64,000 nt of DNA, from contig CALAWP010000073.1 in assembly GCA_937895345.1 (NCBI GenBank), positions 62,001 through 126,000 on the forward strand, read 5' to 3'. This document shows, one piece after another, positions 16,992 to 25,716 of the stretch. The notes beneath the pieces were generated by a model that saw nothing but the letters and a program-made list of their open reading frames with translations, ran no database searches and was not told the DNA's origin. The DNA comes from an uncultured Paenibacillus sp. Lineage in GTDB: Bacteria > Bacillota > Bacilli > Paenibacillales > Paenibacillaceae. The position numbers and the translations under genes are program-made. The stretch's first letter is position 1, and each line of letters starts with the position of its first letter.

Positions 16992-17258
16992 TTGCTGAAC
17001 AAAATTGTGTTAAGCATGGCTTCCTTGCGCCTGATGTCCGGCAGCCTCGAAATTATTGCCGCGCTGATTATGCTGCGGCTCAATCAGGTTGACAAGGCGC
17101 TTGTCGTCAATTCGTCGCTTGCGCTTGTCGGTCCGCTTGTGCTGATCGCGACGACGACGATCGGGCTGGTTGGCTTGTCGGACAAGCTGTCCCCCTCGAA
17201 ATTTGCCTGGGTCGCGGCCGGGGTCGTCTGCTTGATGATCGGCATCTTGAAAAAATAG
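16992..17258 (+). CDS. yqhV: YqhV family small membrane protein (DUF2619)
   Basis: An 88-residue protein with three helices (about 3-27, 36-56, 66-86). Size, topology and position immediately upstream of spoIIIAA match YqhV of Bacillus. TTG at 16992 is eight bases after an AAAGGAGGT site. Function unknown; the placement suggests a sporulation role. Confidence 0.85.
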   Translation: MLNKIVLSMASLRLMSGSLEIIAALIMLRLNQVDKALVVNSSLALVGPLVLIATTTIGLVGLSDKLSPSKFAWVAAGVVCLMIGILKK

Positions 17259-17301
17259 CAGTCATCCATTTCTTCTATTAAACCGTTCTCTGAATTCGGA
17301 C

Positions 17302-17330
17302 ACATATTTCCGCTAGACAAGCATAAAAAT
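17302..17330 (+). promoter_or_regulatory. candidate sigma-E promoter of spoIIIA
   Basis: ACATATT at 17302-17308 resembles the sigma-E -35 (TCATATT) and CATAAAAAT at 17322-17330 its -10 (CATACANT), 13 bases apart. spoIIIA is known to be sigma-E controlled in B. subtilis, and this lies 38 bases before spoIIIAA. Confidence 0.55.
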
Positions 17331-17367
17331 GTAGGGACAAGACTTCAAAACTTGGAGTGATGAGGAT

Positions 17368-18408
17368 ATGCTGTCCCAAATCTCCCAATTGCTGCCTCCC
17401 GAGCTGAAGAGGCTGCTGGAGAACTTGCCGCCGGAAGCGAAGATGCATCTGGAAGAGGTGCGCATCCGGGAAAACCGCCCGCTCGAAATTTCGTTCAAAG
17501 GACAGTTCAAGTTCGCGGATGCGAGCGGCCGTCTCTTGTCCGGTCCCGACGGAGCGTACGCGCCGACGGCGGAGCAATGCCGCAAGCTGCTGGAACGGAT
17601 GACGAACTACTCCTTGTACGCCATGGAAGAGGAGCTGCGCCGGGGATACATTACCGTAACGGGCGGCCATCGGATCGGGCTTGCGGGACGTACCGTGCTT
17701 GACGGCGGCGTCGTGAGAGGCATTCGCGACATCGGCGGCTTCAACATCCGGATCGCCCGGGAAGTGGTCGGCGCCGCCGCCCATCTGCTGCCGAAGCTGC
17801 TGGATCGGAAACGCAAAACCGCGGAGTCGACCCTCATCGTCGCGCCGCCTCAGCAAGGAAAGACAACGCTGATCCGGGACATTGCCAGATCGCTCAGCTA
17901 CGGGGTGAAGAAAGCGGCTGACGGTACGGATTGGCCGGGCAAAAAAGTCGGAATCGTCGACGAGCGGTCCGAAATCGCGGCATGCGTCAGAGGCGTTCCG
18001 ACCTTTGACGTCGGACCGCGCACCGACGTCATGGACGCTTGTCCGAAAGCGGAGGGGATGATGATGCTGCTGAGGTCGATGTCGCCCGAAGTGCTGGTCG
18101 CGGACGAAATTGGGCGTGCCGAAGACGCGGAGGCTATTCGGGAGGCGAGCCATGCCGGCGTCGCCGTCATCGCCACCGCCCATGCGTACGACGCCCGGGA
18201 CGCTTGCGGCCGGCCGGAGCTGCGAAGGCTGCTGCAGGACGGCTCCTTTACTCAGGTCGTCGAGCTGAAGCGGACGGCGGAAGGGATCATGCACCGGATT
18301 TACGGCGCGCGATCGCTGCTTCAGCCGTCATCCGGCGCGGACATCCCGCGCATGCCTGCGGTATCCGGCTTCGAAGGCCACATCCGCAGCCGGCCGAGGG
18401 AATCGTGA
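17368..18408 (+). CDS. spoIIIAA: stage III sporulation protein AA
   Basis: The ATPase of the SpoIIIA-SpoIIQ channel linking mother cell and forespore. The 346-residue protein resembles type II/IV secretion ATPases: Walker A region APPQQGKTT at 159-167, VGIVDERSE then VLVADEIGRAEDAEAI for Walker B, and ATAHAYDARD as sensor. ATG at 17368 follows GGAGTGATGAGG. It is the first of eight genes with tight or overlapping junctions; its stop overlaps spoIIIAB in GTGA. Confidence 0.96.
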   Translation: MLSQISQLLPPELKRLLENLPPEAKMHLEEVRIRENRPLEISFKGQFKFADASGRLLSGPDGAYAPTAEQCRKLLERMTNYSLYAMEEELRRGYITVTGGHRIGLAGRTVLDGGVVRGIRDIGGFNIRIAREVVGAAAHLLPKLLDRKRKTAESTLIVAPPQQGKTTLIRDIARSLSYGVKKAADGTDWPGKKVGIVDERSEIAACVRGVPTFDVGPRTDVMDACPKAEGMMMLLRSMSPEVLVADEIGRAEDAEAIREASHAGVAVIATAHAYDARDACGRPELRRLLQDGSFTQVVELKRTAEGIMHRIYGARSLLQPSSGADIPRMPAVSGFEGHIRSRPRES

Positions 18409-18923
18409 TCAAGCTGCTCGGCGCTGCGCTCATTCTGTTCGCCGGCACGATGATCGGGTTTCAGCAAGCGGCCAGAATTGCGGAAAGGCCGAGGCAGCTG
18501 CGCGCCCTTTCGCATGCGTTGTCCCGTCTCGAAACGGAAATCGGCTACGGCCATACGCCGCTGCCGGAAGCGTTGACGAGAACGGCGGACACGGCGGAGG
18601 AACCGATCCGCGGGATGCTGCGAGGAGCGGCGGCGGGCTTGTGGAACGCCGACGGGCTGAGCTTCCGGGAAAGCTGGGACGAAGCCGTAAGGAAACATTG
18701 GAGCGCGACAGCGATGAAAAAAAACGAGCAGGCAATCGTCCTAAGATTGGGTTCGACGCTGGGCATCAGCGACAAGGATGACCAGAAAAAACATTTGAAG
18801 CTGGCTTTGCTGCAGCTGCAGGCGGAAGAGGACGCGGCCCGGGAGGAGCAAAGCCGCTACGAAAAAATGTGGAAAAGCCTGGGCGTTCTGATCGCCGTGC
18901 TGATCGTCATTTTGATGGTGTAA
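18405..18923 (+). CDS. spoIIIAB: stage III sporulation protein AB
   Basis: A 172-residue membrane protein of the mother-cell side of the SpoIIIA-SpoIIQ complex, distantly like GspF. One helix at each end (about 2-20 and 151-171) frames a cytoplasmic helical domain with LRALSHALSRLETEIGYGHTPL, the family signature. The GTG start at 18405 overlaps the spoIIIAA stop by four bases. A longer upstream frame is noncoding overlap with spoIIIAA. Confidence 0.94.
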   Translation: MIKLLGAALILFAGTMIGFQQAARIAERPRQLRALSHALSRLETEIGYGHTPLPEALTRTADTAEEPIRGMLRGAAAGLWNADGLSFRESWDEAVRKHWSATAMKKNEQAIVLRLGSTLGISDKDDQKKHLKLALLQLQAEEDAAREEQSRYEKMWKSLGVLIAVLIVILMV

Positions 18924-18938
18924 GAGGGTGCGCTAAGA

Positions 18939-19142
18939 ATGAACATAGATGTCAGCGCCATTTTTCAAATCGCGGGGATCGGCATTATTATCGCCATGAT
19001 TCATTCCGTGCTGAAGCAGATGGGCAAGGAGGATATGGCGCATTGGGTTACCGTCATCGGATTCGTCGTCGTGTTGTTTATGGTTGTTCGGTTATTGAAC
19101 GAGCTGTTTCAGGAAATCAAAACGATCTTTTTATTCCAGTAG
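18939..19142 (+). CDS. spoIIIAC: stage III sporulation protein AC
   Basis: A 67-residue protein with two helices (about 8-25 and 34-56), length and sequence (IAGIGIIIAMIHSVLKQMGKED) typical of SpoIIIAC, an integral part of the SpoIIIA channel. AAGAGGGTGCG upstream provides the ribosome site. 15 bases after spoIIIAB. Confidence 0.95.
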   Translation: MNIDVSAIFQIAGIGIIIAMIHSVLKQMGKEDMAHWVTVIGFVVVLFMVVRLLNELFQEIKTIFLFQ

Positions 19143-19152
19143 GTGAGCGCGC

Positions 19153-19551
19153 GTGGAGATGATCCAAATCGTCGGACTGGGCCTCATGACAACCGTGTTG
19201 ATTTTGGTCATACGGGAGCAAAAGCCGATGTTCGCGTTCCTGCTGGCGGCGTTTGCCGGTCTGTTCATCTTTTTGTACGTCGCGGGCAAAATCGAGGCGG
19301 TTATAAACGTGCTGGAGGATCTCGCCAACCGTTCGGGCATTCCCTCCATCTATTTGAAGACGATTCTGAAAATTATCGGGATCGCCTATATCGCAGAATT
19401 CGGAGCTCAGATCGTACGGGACGCGGGGCTGGAGAGCATCGCCTCAAAAATCGAGTTTGCCGGCAAAGTGTTTATTCTTGTTATGGCTATTCCGATTATA
19501 AGCGTCATTGTCGAGACGGTGCTCGGCTTGCTGCCGGCGGGGAGTGGATGA
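19153..19551 (+). CDS. spoIIIAD: stage III sporulation protein AD
   Basis: A 132-residue protein with four helices and the family features LVIREQKPMFAFLLAAFAG and LKIIGIAYIAEFGAQIVRDAG. Part of the SpoIIIA membrane platform. GTG at 19153 follows AGGTGA at 19141-19146. The spoIIIAE start is one base beyond its stop. Confidence 0.95.
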   Translation: MEMIQIVGLGLMTTVLILVIREQKPMFAFLLAAFAGLFIFLYVAGKIEAVINVLEDLANRSGIPSIYLKTILKIIGIAYIAEFGAQIVRDAGLESIASKIEFAGKVFILVMAIPIISVIVETVLGLLPAGSG

Positions 19552-19552
19552 C

Positions 19553-20815
19553 ATGCTGACGACGACGGACGAGGCGCGGCGGCGCCGGACGCGGGCCCGG
19601 CTGTTCGCCGTCATGGCCGCCGGCATGCTGGCGATGGCGATCGTCCAGATCTTCTTCGCGGCCGGAGGCGCTTCGGCGATGGAGGGAGGAGACGGCTCGT
19701 CTCCCTCAACCGCGCAAGGCGTCTCGGATGAGCTGGTGCGAAGCCAGCTGGAAGGGCTGCGGACGGATTCGGTGGAGACGTACTGGAACAAGCTGATCCG
19801 GGATTACGGCGGGTACTTTCCCGACAGCAACGTGCCGAGCTTCGCCGAAATGATGACGCCCGGCGGCGACGGACTGAAGCTGGCCGACATGCTGCGCGGA
19901 CTCGCCAAATATTTATTCCATGAAGTGCTCTATAACGGCAAGCTTCTGGTCACGATCGTCATGCTGACGGTGTTTACGATGGTGCTGGAGACGCTGCAGA
20001 ACGCCTTTGAGCGAAACGCCGTCAGCAAGGCGGCCTACTCGATCGCCTACATGGTGCTTATCATTATCGCGATCAACAGCTTTAATGTCGCGATCGGCTA
20101 CGCCAGGGAAGCGATCGAAAGCATGATTTCGTTTATGCTGGCCATGGTCCCGCTGCTGTTGACGCTGCTTGCGTCGACCGGGAGCGTGGTGACGGTGTCC
20201 GTCCTTCACCCGCTCATCATTTTCATGATCAACCTGGTTGGCACGCTCATTTATACCGTCGTCTTTCCGCTGCTGTTTTTTTCGGCGGTGCTCCATATCG
20301 TCAGCTCGCTGACGGATAAATTCAAGACGACCCAGCTGGCGAACCTGCTCCGCTCGATCGGCGTCGGCGTGCTGGGCGTCCTGCTCACCGTCTTTCTAGG
20401 CGTCATCTCCGTGCAAGGCGCGACGGGAGCGGTGACGGACGGCGTAACGCTACGGACGGCGAAATTCGTCACCGGCAATTTCGTACCGGTCGTGGGCAAA
20501 ATGTTTTCGGATGCGGCGGACACGGTCATATCCGCATCCATGCTCGCCAAAAACGCGATCGGTCTGGCGGGCGTTATCATCTTGCTGTTTCTGTGCGCGT
20601 TTCCCGCCGTCAAAATATTGACGCTGGCGCTCATATACAATGTGTCGGCCGCGGTCATGCAGCCGCTCGGAGATTCTCCGATCGTGACTTGTCTGCATAC
20701 GATCGGCAAGACGATGATCTACGTCTTCGCCGCTTTGGCGGCCGTCAGTCTGATGTTTTTTCTGGCGGTTACGATTATTTTGACGGCCGGCAACGCGGCT
20801 TTGATGGTTCGCTGA
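19553..20815 (+). CDS. spoIIIAE: stage III sporulation protein AE
   Basis: A 420-residue polytopic membrane protein, the largest SpoIIIA component, resembling an ABC-type or secretion-system permease. A signal-like N-terminal helix (about 16-42, ending in GGASA) precedes a periplasmic-type polar stretch (45-105), then about seven helices. GGGGAG at 19539-19544 suits the ATG at 19553. The N-terminal basic run EARRRRTRAR is more arginine-rich than usual. Length is slightly above the 399 of B. subtilis. Confidence 0.95.
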   Translation: MLTTTDEARRRRTRARLFAVMAAGMLAMAIVQIFFAAGGASAMEGGDGSSPSTAQGVSDELVRSQLEGLRTDSVETYWNKLIRDYGGYFPDSNVPSFAEMMTPGGDGLKLADMLRGLAKYLFHEVLYNGKLLVTIVMLTVFTMVLETLQNAFERNAVSKAAYSIAYMVLIIIAINSFNVAIGYAREAIESMISFMLAMVPLLLTLLASTGSVVTVSVLHPLIIFMINLVGTLIYTVVFPLLFFSAVLHIVSSLTDKFKTTQLANLLRSIGVGVLGVLLTVFLGVISVQGATGAVTDGVTLRTAKFVTGNFVPVVGKMFSDAADTVISASMLAKNAIGLAGVIILLFLCAFPAVKILTLALIYNVSAAVMQPLGDSPIVTCLHTIGKTMIYVFAALAAVSLMFFLAVTIILTAGNAALMVR

Positions 20816-20867
20816 CGAAGCCTGGTCCGGCGAACCGCAACGATCCGGCGAAGGAGGTGGGCGGAAT

Positions 20868-21578
20868 GTGGCAGCCTGGTTAAGCGAGTGGCTTCGCAAT
20901 ATTATCGCGGTGATTCTGCTGGCCGTCATGGTGGAGCTGCTGCTCCCCAACAAGGCGATGCAGCGTTACGCGCGGCTGATCGTCGGCCTGCTTATTCTGC
21001 TGACGATTATGTCGCCCGTGCTGAAGCTGCTGCAGACCGATTTCGATTCGCGTCTGGATGCGGGCTTTACGCTGTGGGAGGAGAAGGCGTGGACCGAGGC
21101 GCCCGGCATGCCTTCGCTGGAGGAAATCGAACTAAAGGCGGCGGAGCTGCGGGAGCGGCAGGAGACGGAAGCGGCGAAGCTGACCGAGCGGGCGCTGGAG
21201 GACGGGATGAAGAAGGAGCTCGATCTGCTTGCGGCGGTTCCATCTGTCCGGAAGGTCGACGTCGAGCTGGCGTGGGAGCAAAGCGGCGGCAGCCGATATC
21301 CCGCCATCGTCTCCGTTACCGTCTTCCTGGAACCGGGTGAGGAGGGCGGCGGGGAAGGCGAGCCGGCGGGAGGCGAGGTGGAGCCGATTCAGCCGGTATT
21401 TGTGGACATCGGCTCCGGGGAGCAAAGCGGGGCGGAAGCCGGTCGTCCGGCGCGGGAGGAGCGCTTCGAAGAGGCGGCCGGTCCGGCGGCCGATGCGGTG
21501 CGCGCCGCGATTGCGGCCGGCTGGCCGGTCCGGCCCGGCAGCATCTCCGTCATCCAGCCCGCCAACGGGTCTTCATGA
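20868..21578 (+). CDS. spoIIIAF: stage III sporulation protein AF
   Basis: Two N-terminal helices (about 5-24 and 32-50) anchor a ring-building-motif domain, part of the channel rings between the two membranes. The 236-residue protein is longer than the roughly 206 of B. subtilis because of a Gly/Glu-rich insert near 150-170 (GEEGGGEGEPAGGEVEP). GTG at 20868 has AAGGAGG at 20851-20857. The C-terminal half is more divergent than in other SpoIIIA proteins, as is usual for AF. Confidence 0.93.
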   Translation: MAAWLSEWLRNIIAVILLAVMVELLLPNKAMQRYARLIVGLLILLTIMSPVLKLLQTDFDSRLDAGFTLWEEKAWTEAPGMPSLEEIELKAAELRERQETEAAKLTERALEDGMKKELDLLAAVPSVRKVDVELAWEQSGGSRYPAIVSVTVFLEPGEEGGGEGEPAGGEVEPIQPVFVDIGSGEQSGAEAGRPAREERFEEAAGPAADAVRAAIAAGWPVRPGSISVIQPANGSS

Positions 21579-21614
21579 TCCGCATATTCGAATTCAGAAA
21601 GGGGGAGACGCAGC

Positions 21615-22244
21615 ATGGCCAAATGGCTGGACAGCCTGGAGGCGGCCGTCGGCGGCGGACCGGGAGGACCGAAGCGCGTCCGCACGCTGCGCATCTTGCT
21701 TATCGTCGCAGGCATCGGCGCCGTGCTTATGCTGCTTAATTCTTTTCTCCCGCTGAAGGAGGTTCCGCCTTCCGCCCAGGAGCCGGACCCGTCCGCGTCG
21801 TCCGCGGAAGCCTGGAGCGGCAAAGCCGAAGCGGTCTCGCCGTTTGAGGCGATCGAGGCGCCCATCGAAGCGAGGCTGAAAGAAATATTGGAAAAAATCG
21901 TCGGGGTCGGCACGGTGGATGTGCTCGTAACGGTCGATTCCACGGAAGAAATCGTCGTCGAGCGCAATACGAACGAGACGCAATCCGTGACGAACGAAAC
22001 GGACAAAAACGGGGGCGTCCGCCATATTACTTCCGTCGGAAAAGACGGTCAGGTCGTGCTCCACGAAGTATCCGGCGACGAGACGCCGATTGTGACGAAG
22101 CGGATCAATCCGAAAATCCGAGGCATTCTGATCGTCGCCAAAGGCGCGGAAAACGCCACGGTGCGAAAGCTGATCGTCCATGCGGTGGAAAGGGGCGTCA
22201 ACGTCCCGGCCAGCCGGATATCGGTCGTGCCGAGCAAACAGTAG
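21615..22244 (+). CDS. spoIIIAG: stage III sporulation protein AG
   Basis: A 209-residue bitopic protein: one helix at about 24-45, then an extracytoplasmic ring-building domain resembling EscJ/PrgK, which forms the large SpoIIIAG ring between mother cell and forespore. Family markers are LEKIVGVGTVDVLVTV and INPKIRGILIVAKGAENATVR. GGGGGAGACGCAGC precedes the ATG. Slightly shorter than the B. subtilis protein (229). Confidence 0.95.
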   Translation: MAKWLDSLEAAVGGGPGGPKRVRTLRILLIVAGIGAVLMLLNSFLPLKEVPPSAQEPDPSASSAEAWSGKAEAVSPFEAIEAPIEARLKEILEKIVGVGTVDVLVTVDSTEEIVVERNTNETQSVTNETDKNGGVRHITSVGKDGQVVLHEVSGDETPIVTKRINPKIRGILIVAKGAENATVRKLIVHAVERGVNVPASRISVVPSKQ

Positions 22245-22296
22245 CGACAAAGAGTTTCTTTCTTGAAATTATTATTCGATTAGGAGGGTGTTCCTG

Positions 22297-22911
22297 ATGA
22301 ACACAAGAAGACAAACGATTTGGCTTGTTTCCATGCTGAGCTTGATGGTGCTGCTGTCCGCCTACTATTTGTTTACGCAGGATCTCGACGACGCCGACAA
22401 ACTTTCGGACAGCGGGCTGAACGGCACCGGCGTCACCGAAGCGGGAGGGGACGGCATCGTCGTCACCGGAGCGGAAGCGGGAGAAGGGATGACCGAGGAA
22501 GAATTGAACGCATTGAATCGGCAGGTGCTGGAGCAAGTTGAACGCGAAGGACTCGCATCAAACGGCATCTTCGGCGAGCTGCTGGCGAAGCGGGACCGGC
22601 AGAACGAGGAGGAGCAGAACCGCTTGTACGCCATTCTCGCCGACGTCTCTCAAAATACCGAACAGTCGTCGGCGGCATTTGCCGAGCTGGACCAGCTTGA
22701 AGAAAAAAACGAACGCATCCAGACGCTGGAGGATACGTTGATGCAGAAATACGAGATGGCTCTTATTTCCGAGGAAAACGACCGGTACAAAGTCGTCGTC
22801 ACCAGCGACAAGATGGAGAAAAAGGAAGCCGCCGGCATCATCCAGCAGGTGATGGACGTCATGGAAGTCAAGCCGAGCCAGGTTTCCGTACAGTACGTGC
22901 CGAATCCTTAA
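22297..22911 (+). CDS. spoIIIAH: stage III sporulation protein AH
   Basis: A 204-residue bitopic protein: helix at about 8-27, a polar linker, a coiled stretch and a C-terminal ring-building domain (about 100-204, DKMEKKEAAGIIQQVMDVM) that binds SpoIIQ from the forespore. ATG at 22297 is eight bases after AGGAGGGTG. Last gene of the operon; a terminator follows directly. Confidence 0.95.
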   Translation: MNTRRQTIWLVSMLSLMVLLSAYYLFTQDLDDADKLSDSGLNGTGVTEAGGDGIVVTGAEAGEGMTEEELNALNRQVLEQVEREGLASNGIFGELLAKRDRQNEEEQNRLYAILADVSQNTEQSSAAFAELDQLEEKNERIQTLEDTLMQKYEMALISEENDRYKVVVTSDKMEKKEAAGIIQQVMDVMEVKPSQVSVQYVPNP

Positions 22912-22943
22912 AGCGGAGCCTCCTGCGGCTTCGACCGGTCGAA

Positions 22944-22992
22944 AAGCTCCGCCTGCCCCGCGCGAACGCGGGGAAAGCGGAGCTTATTTTTC
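22944..22992 (+). terminator. terminator of the spoIIIA operon
   Basis: A two-tier stem: outer AAGCTCCGC (22944-22952) with GCGGAGCTT (22977-22985), inner CCCCGCG with CGCGGGG around a CGAA tetraloop, then ATTTTT. Confidence 0.88.
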
Positions 22993-22996
22993 TCGG

Positions 22997-23095
22997 CCTG
23001 TAATAAAGGATAAGCTTCACCGTACACCGAGCTTACAGGTCAACGCGTAACGAAAGCTGAGCCTTCAAAGGACGGCGTCAGCCGTTTACGCTTGC
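22997..23095 (+). repeat. interspersed hairpin repeat, copy 1
   Basis: Homologous to 26594-26688. Shared blocks in order: TAANAAAGNATAAGNTTCA, then GTCAAC, AAGCTGNGCCT, and CGTCAGCCGNTTNCGCTTGC at the right end. This copy can form an outer stem CCTGTAA/TTACAGG (22997-23003 with 23033-23039) and a second hairpin GCTGAGCC...GGCGTCAGC. It lies between the spoIIIA terminator and the accB promoter and matches no coding frame. Confidence 0.75.
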
Positions 23096-23176
23096 TTGTC
23101 CAAAAAAAAATTCGTGTTCACGCCTGTTTATGGTATAATGTTTAACGTTATGTAACTAAGAGGAGTGATTACGTTC

Positions 23177-23680
23177 ATGTTCAAGCTGAGCGAGATTAAA
23201 GAGTTGATCAAACTGGTTGATCAAACCTCCGTTTCGGAGCTCGAGATTGAAAACGAAGGAGCGCGCCTGCATATCCGCAAGCCGGGCAAGACGGAAGTGG
23301 TGAATGTGCAAACGGCTCCAATTACGCATACATATACGCAAGCCGCTTTGCATGCCGCCGCTCCTCAAGGAGCCGCGCCGCAGCCGGCCGCGACGCCGGC
23401 CGCCGAAGAAGCCGTTCAGGCGAAGGCGCCGGCCCAGGACTTGCATCCCATCACGTCGCCTATGGTCGGCACGTTCTACAGCTCGCCTTCTCCCGAAGCG
23501 GCGCCGTTCGTCAAGACAGGCGATCGCGTAAGCGAGAAGACGGTCGTTTGCATTTTGGAAGCGATGAAGCTGATGAACGAGCTCGAAGCGGAAGTAAGCG
23601 GGGAGATCGTCGAAATTTTGGTGAAGAACGGCCAGTTGGTCGAATACGGCCAGCCGCTGTTCCTCGTCAAGAAGGACTAA
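23177..23680 (+). CDS. accB: acetyl-CoA carboxylase, biotin carboxyl carrier protein
   Basis: Carries the biotin that shuttles carboxyl groups in acetyl-CoA carboxylase, the committed step of fatty acid synthesis. The 167-residue protein has an N-terminal helix region (1-35), an Ala/Pro/Gln-rich mobile linker (about 50-90) and the biotinyl domain with EAMKL (128-132), Lys131 being the biotin site. ATG at 23177 is preceded by AGGAGTGA at 23161-23168. A TATAAT lies at 23134-23139. Its partner accC follows after 39 bases. Confidence 0.96.
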   Translation: MFKLSEIKELIKLVDQTSVSELEIENEGARLHIRKPGKTEVVNVQTAPITHTYTQAALHAAAPQGAAPQPAATPAAEEAVQAKAPAQDLHPITSPMVGTFYSSPSPEAAPFVKTGDRVSEKTVVCILEAMKLMNELEAEVSGEIVEILVKNGQLVEYGQPLFLVKKD

Positions 23681-23719
23681 CCGATTCCGCAGGGAAATCG
23701 GCTTGAAAGGGGTTCCTAC

Positions 23720-25096
23720 GTGAAATTCCATAAAATACTGATAGCCAACCGCGGCGAAATCGCAGTTCGGATCATTCGCGCTTGCCGCGAGCTCGGCATT
23801 GCGACCGTTGCCGTTTATTCCGAAGCGGACCGCGATTCCTTACACGTCAGACTGGCGGACGAAGCGTACTGCATCGGACCGACGGCTTCCAAGGACAGTT
23901 ATTTGAATTTGACCAATATTATGAGCGTTGCGACGACGACGGAGTGCGACGCCATACATCCGGGCTACGGCTTTCTGGCCGAGAACGCCGACTTCGCCGA
24001 AATTTGCGAATCGTGCGGCATCGCCTTTATCGGGCCGTCTGCGGACGCCATCAGCAAGATGGGCGACAAATCGGTCGCCAAATCGACGATGAAGCAGGCC
24101 GACGTCCCGATCATCCCGGGTTCGGACGGTCTTGTGGAAGATTTGGACGAAGCCGTCCGGGTAGCTCGCGAGATCGGTTATCCCGTCATAATTAAGGCGA
24201 CGGCGGGCGGCGGCGGCAAAGGCATCCGCATCGCGGAGAACGAAGAATCGCTGATCAGCCAGATTACGACCGCCCAGCAAGAGGCACAGAAGGCGTTCGG
24301 CAACGCCGGCGTTTATTTGGAAAAGTACTTGACGGGCATGAAGCATGTCGAAGTGCAAATTATGGCGGACAAGCATGGCAATGCGGTGCATTTGTTCGAG
24401 CGGGACTGCTCCGTGCAGCGCCGCCGCCAGAAGCTGATCGAGGAGGCGCCGTGTCCGGTGCTGACGGACGAGCAGCGGGAAAGAATGGGGCAGGCGGCGG
24501 TCAGAGCGGCGCTTGCGGTCAATTATGCGGGAGCCGGCACGCTCGAATTTTTGCTCGGTCCGGACGGCAGCTTCTATTTCATGGAGATGAATACGCGCAT
24601 CCAGGTAGAGCATCCCGTGACCGAAATGATTACGAGCGTCGATCTGATCAAGGAAATGATTCGCGTGGCGGAAGGTCATCCGCTTTCGTTCAAGCAAGAA
24701 GATTTGACGATTAACGGCTGGTCGATCGAATGTCGCATCAACGCGGAAGATCCGGACCGCAACTTTATGCCGTCGGCGGGAACGATACCGTTTTATTTGC
24801 CTCCGGGCGGGGCCGGCGTACGCGTGGACAGCGCCGTCTATCCCGGCTACACGATTTCGCCGCATTACGACTCCATGATCGCCAAGCTGATCGTCTGGGG
24901 CGCGACCCGGGAGGAAGCGGTAGCGCGCATGAAGCGGGCATTGTCCGAATTTGCCGTAGAAGGCATTCGCACGACGATTCCGTTCCACTTAAAGGTGCTG
25001 GAGCATCCCAAGTTTATTCAGGGAAGCCACGACATCAAATTTTTGGAGGAACACGATCTGAACGCACCAACGGAAGCGCACGAAAGCGCGAAATAG
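23720..25096 (+). CDS. accC: acetyl-CoA carboxylase, biotin carboxylase
   Basis: Carboxylates biotin on AccB using ATP and bicarbonate. The 458-residue ATP-grasp enzyme starts with KILIANRGEIAVRIIRACRELG and contains the glycine-rich ATP loop KATAGGGGKGIR near 154-165, FERDCSVQRRRQKLIEEAP and MEMNTRIQVEHPVTE with catalytic Glu/Asn/Arg residues. GTG at 23720 has AAAGGGG upstream. Length is typical (about 450). Confidence 0.97.
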   Translation: MKFHKILIANRGEIAVRIIRACRELGIATVAVYSEADRDSLHVRLADEAYCIGPTASKDSYLNLTNIMSVATTTECDAIHPGYGFLAENADFAEICESCGIAFIGPSADAISKMGDKSVAKSTMKQADVPIIPGSDGLVEDLDEAVRVAREIGYPVIIKATAGGGGKGIRIAENEESLISQITTAQQEAQKAFGNAGVYLEKYLTGMKHVEVQIMADKHGNAVHLFERDCSVQRRRQKLIEEAPCPVLTDEQRERMGQAAVRAALAVNYAGAGTLEFLLGPDGSFYFMEMNTRIQVEHPVTEMITSVDLIKEMIRVAEGHPLSFKQEDLTINGWSIECRINAEDPDRNFMPSAGTIPFYLPPGGAGVRVDSAVYPGYTISPHYDSMIAKLIVWGATREEAVARMKRALSEFAVEGIRTTIPFHLKVLEHPKFIQGSHDIKFLEEHDLNAPTEAHESAK

Positions 25097-25112
25097 GGCA
25101 AGCTTCGAAGGT

Positions 25113-25141
25113 TTGTCATAATTCGCGCCGAATGTTATAGT
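25113..25141 (+). promoter_or_regulatory. sigma-A promoter of the asp23 gene
   Basis: TTGTCA at 25113-25118 and TATAGT at 25136-25141, 17 bases apart, in the gap after accC and upstream of the Asp23-family gene. Confidence 0.65.
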
Positions 25142-25212
25142 ATAGAAATAAGATGCGACAATGGCTTGGCAGGCGCCAGGCACGCGCAACTACAAGGAGG
25201 TGTGCTTCCAGC

Positions 25213-25620
25213 ATGAGTACGATCGCTGCGGATTACGAGAAGACCGAAATGGGCACGATTCAAATCGCTCCGGAAGTAATCGGGGTAATCGCCGGACTGG
25301 CTACCGTTGAAGTTGACGGCGTTGCCGGCATGAGCGGCGGCTTTGCGGGCGGAATCGCGGAGCTGTTGGGCCGGAAGAACCTGACCAAAGGCGTCAAGGT
25401 CGAAGTGGGTCAGCGCGAAGCGGCGGTTGACGTATCCATCATTGTGGAATACGGTATCAAGATTCCCGAAATCGCATCCGAAATTCAGCAGAACGTGAAA
25501 CGCTCCATCGAAACGATGACCGGCCTGCATGTCGTGGAAGTCAACGTACATATTCATGACGTTCATTTCAAGACGGCGGAGAAGCCGGATGACGAAGAGC
25601 ATCATCTTCGCGTCAAATAA
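25213..25620 (+). CDS. yqhY: Asp23/Gls24 family envelope stress protein
   Basis: A 135-residue Asp23/Gls24 protein (GTIQIAPEVIGVIAGLATVEVDGVAGM; NVKRSIETMTGLHVVEVNVHIHDV). In Staphylococcus, Asp23 is held at the membrane by AmaP, and the next gene here encodes an AmaP-like protein. In B. subtilis YqhY lies downstream of accC and has been linked to control of acetyl-CoA carboxylase. AAGGAGGT at 25194-25201 precedes the ATG at 25213 with a spacing of 11. Confidence 0.93.
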   Translation: MSTIAADYEKTEMGTIQIAPEVIGVIAGLATVEVDGVAGMSGGFAGGIAELLGRKNLTKGVKVEVGQREAAVDVSIIVEYGIKIPEIASEIQQNVKRSIETMTGLHVVEVNVHIHDVHFKTAEKPDDEEHHLRVK

Positions 25621-25644
25621 TAGAATCTAGCTGTAACAACAATT

Positions 25645-25690
25645 AACCCCCTCGTGGTTGGGCATGACGCTTAAGCGCAAGGGGGTTTCA
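25645..25690 (+). terminator. hairpin between yqhY and amaP
   Basis: AACCCCCT (25645-25652) pairs with AGGGGGTT (25680-25687) across a 27-base loop; three T residues follow. It could terminate or attenuate between the two genes. Confidence 0.45.
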
Positions 25691-25716
25691 TTCGGTGTAT
25701 CGGGAGGAATGGGACG

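Noticed and set aside
23101..23139. FapR-like site upstream of accB (TTAGTTAC on the minus strand near 23150)
   Set aside because: Only one half-site is convincing; the other half does not match, so it was not called.
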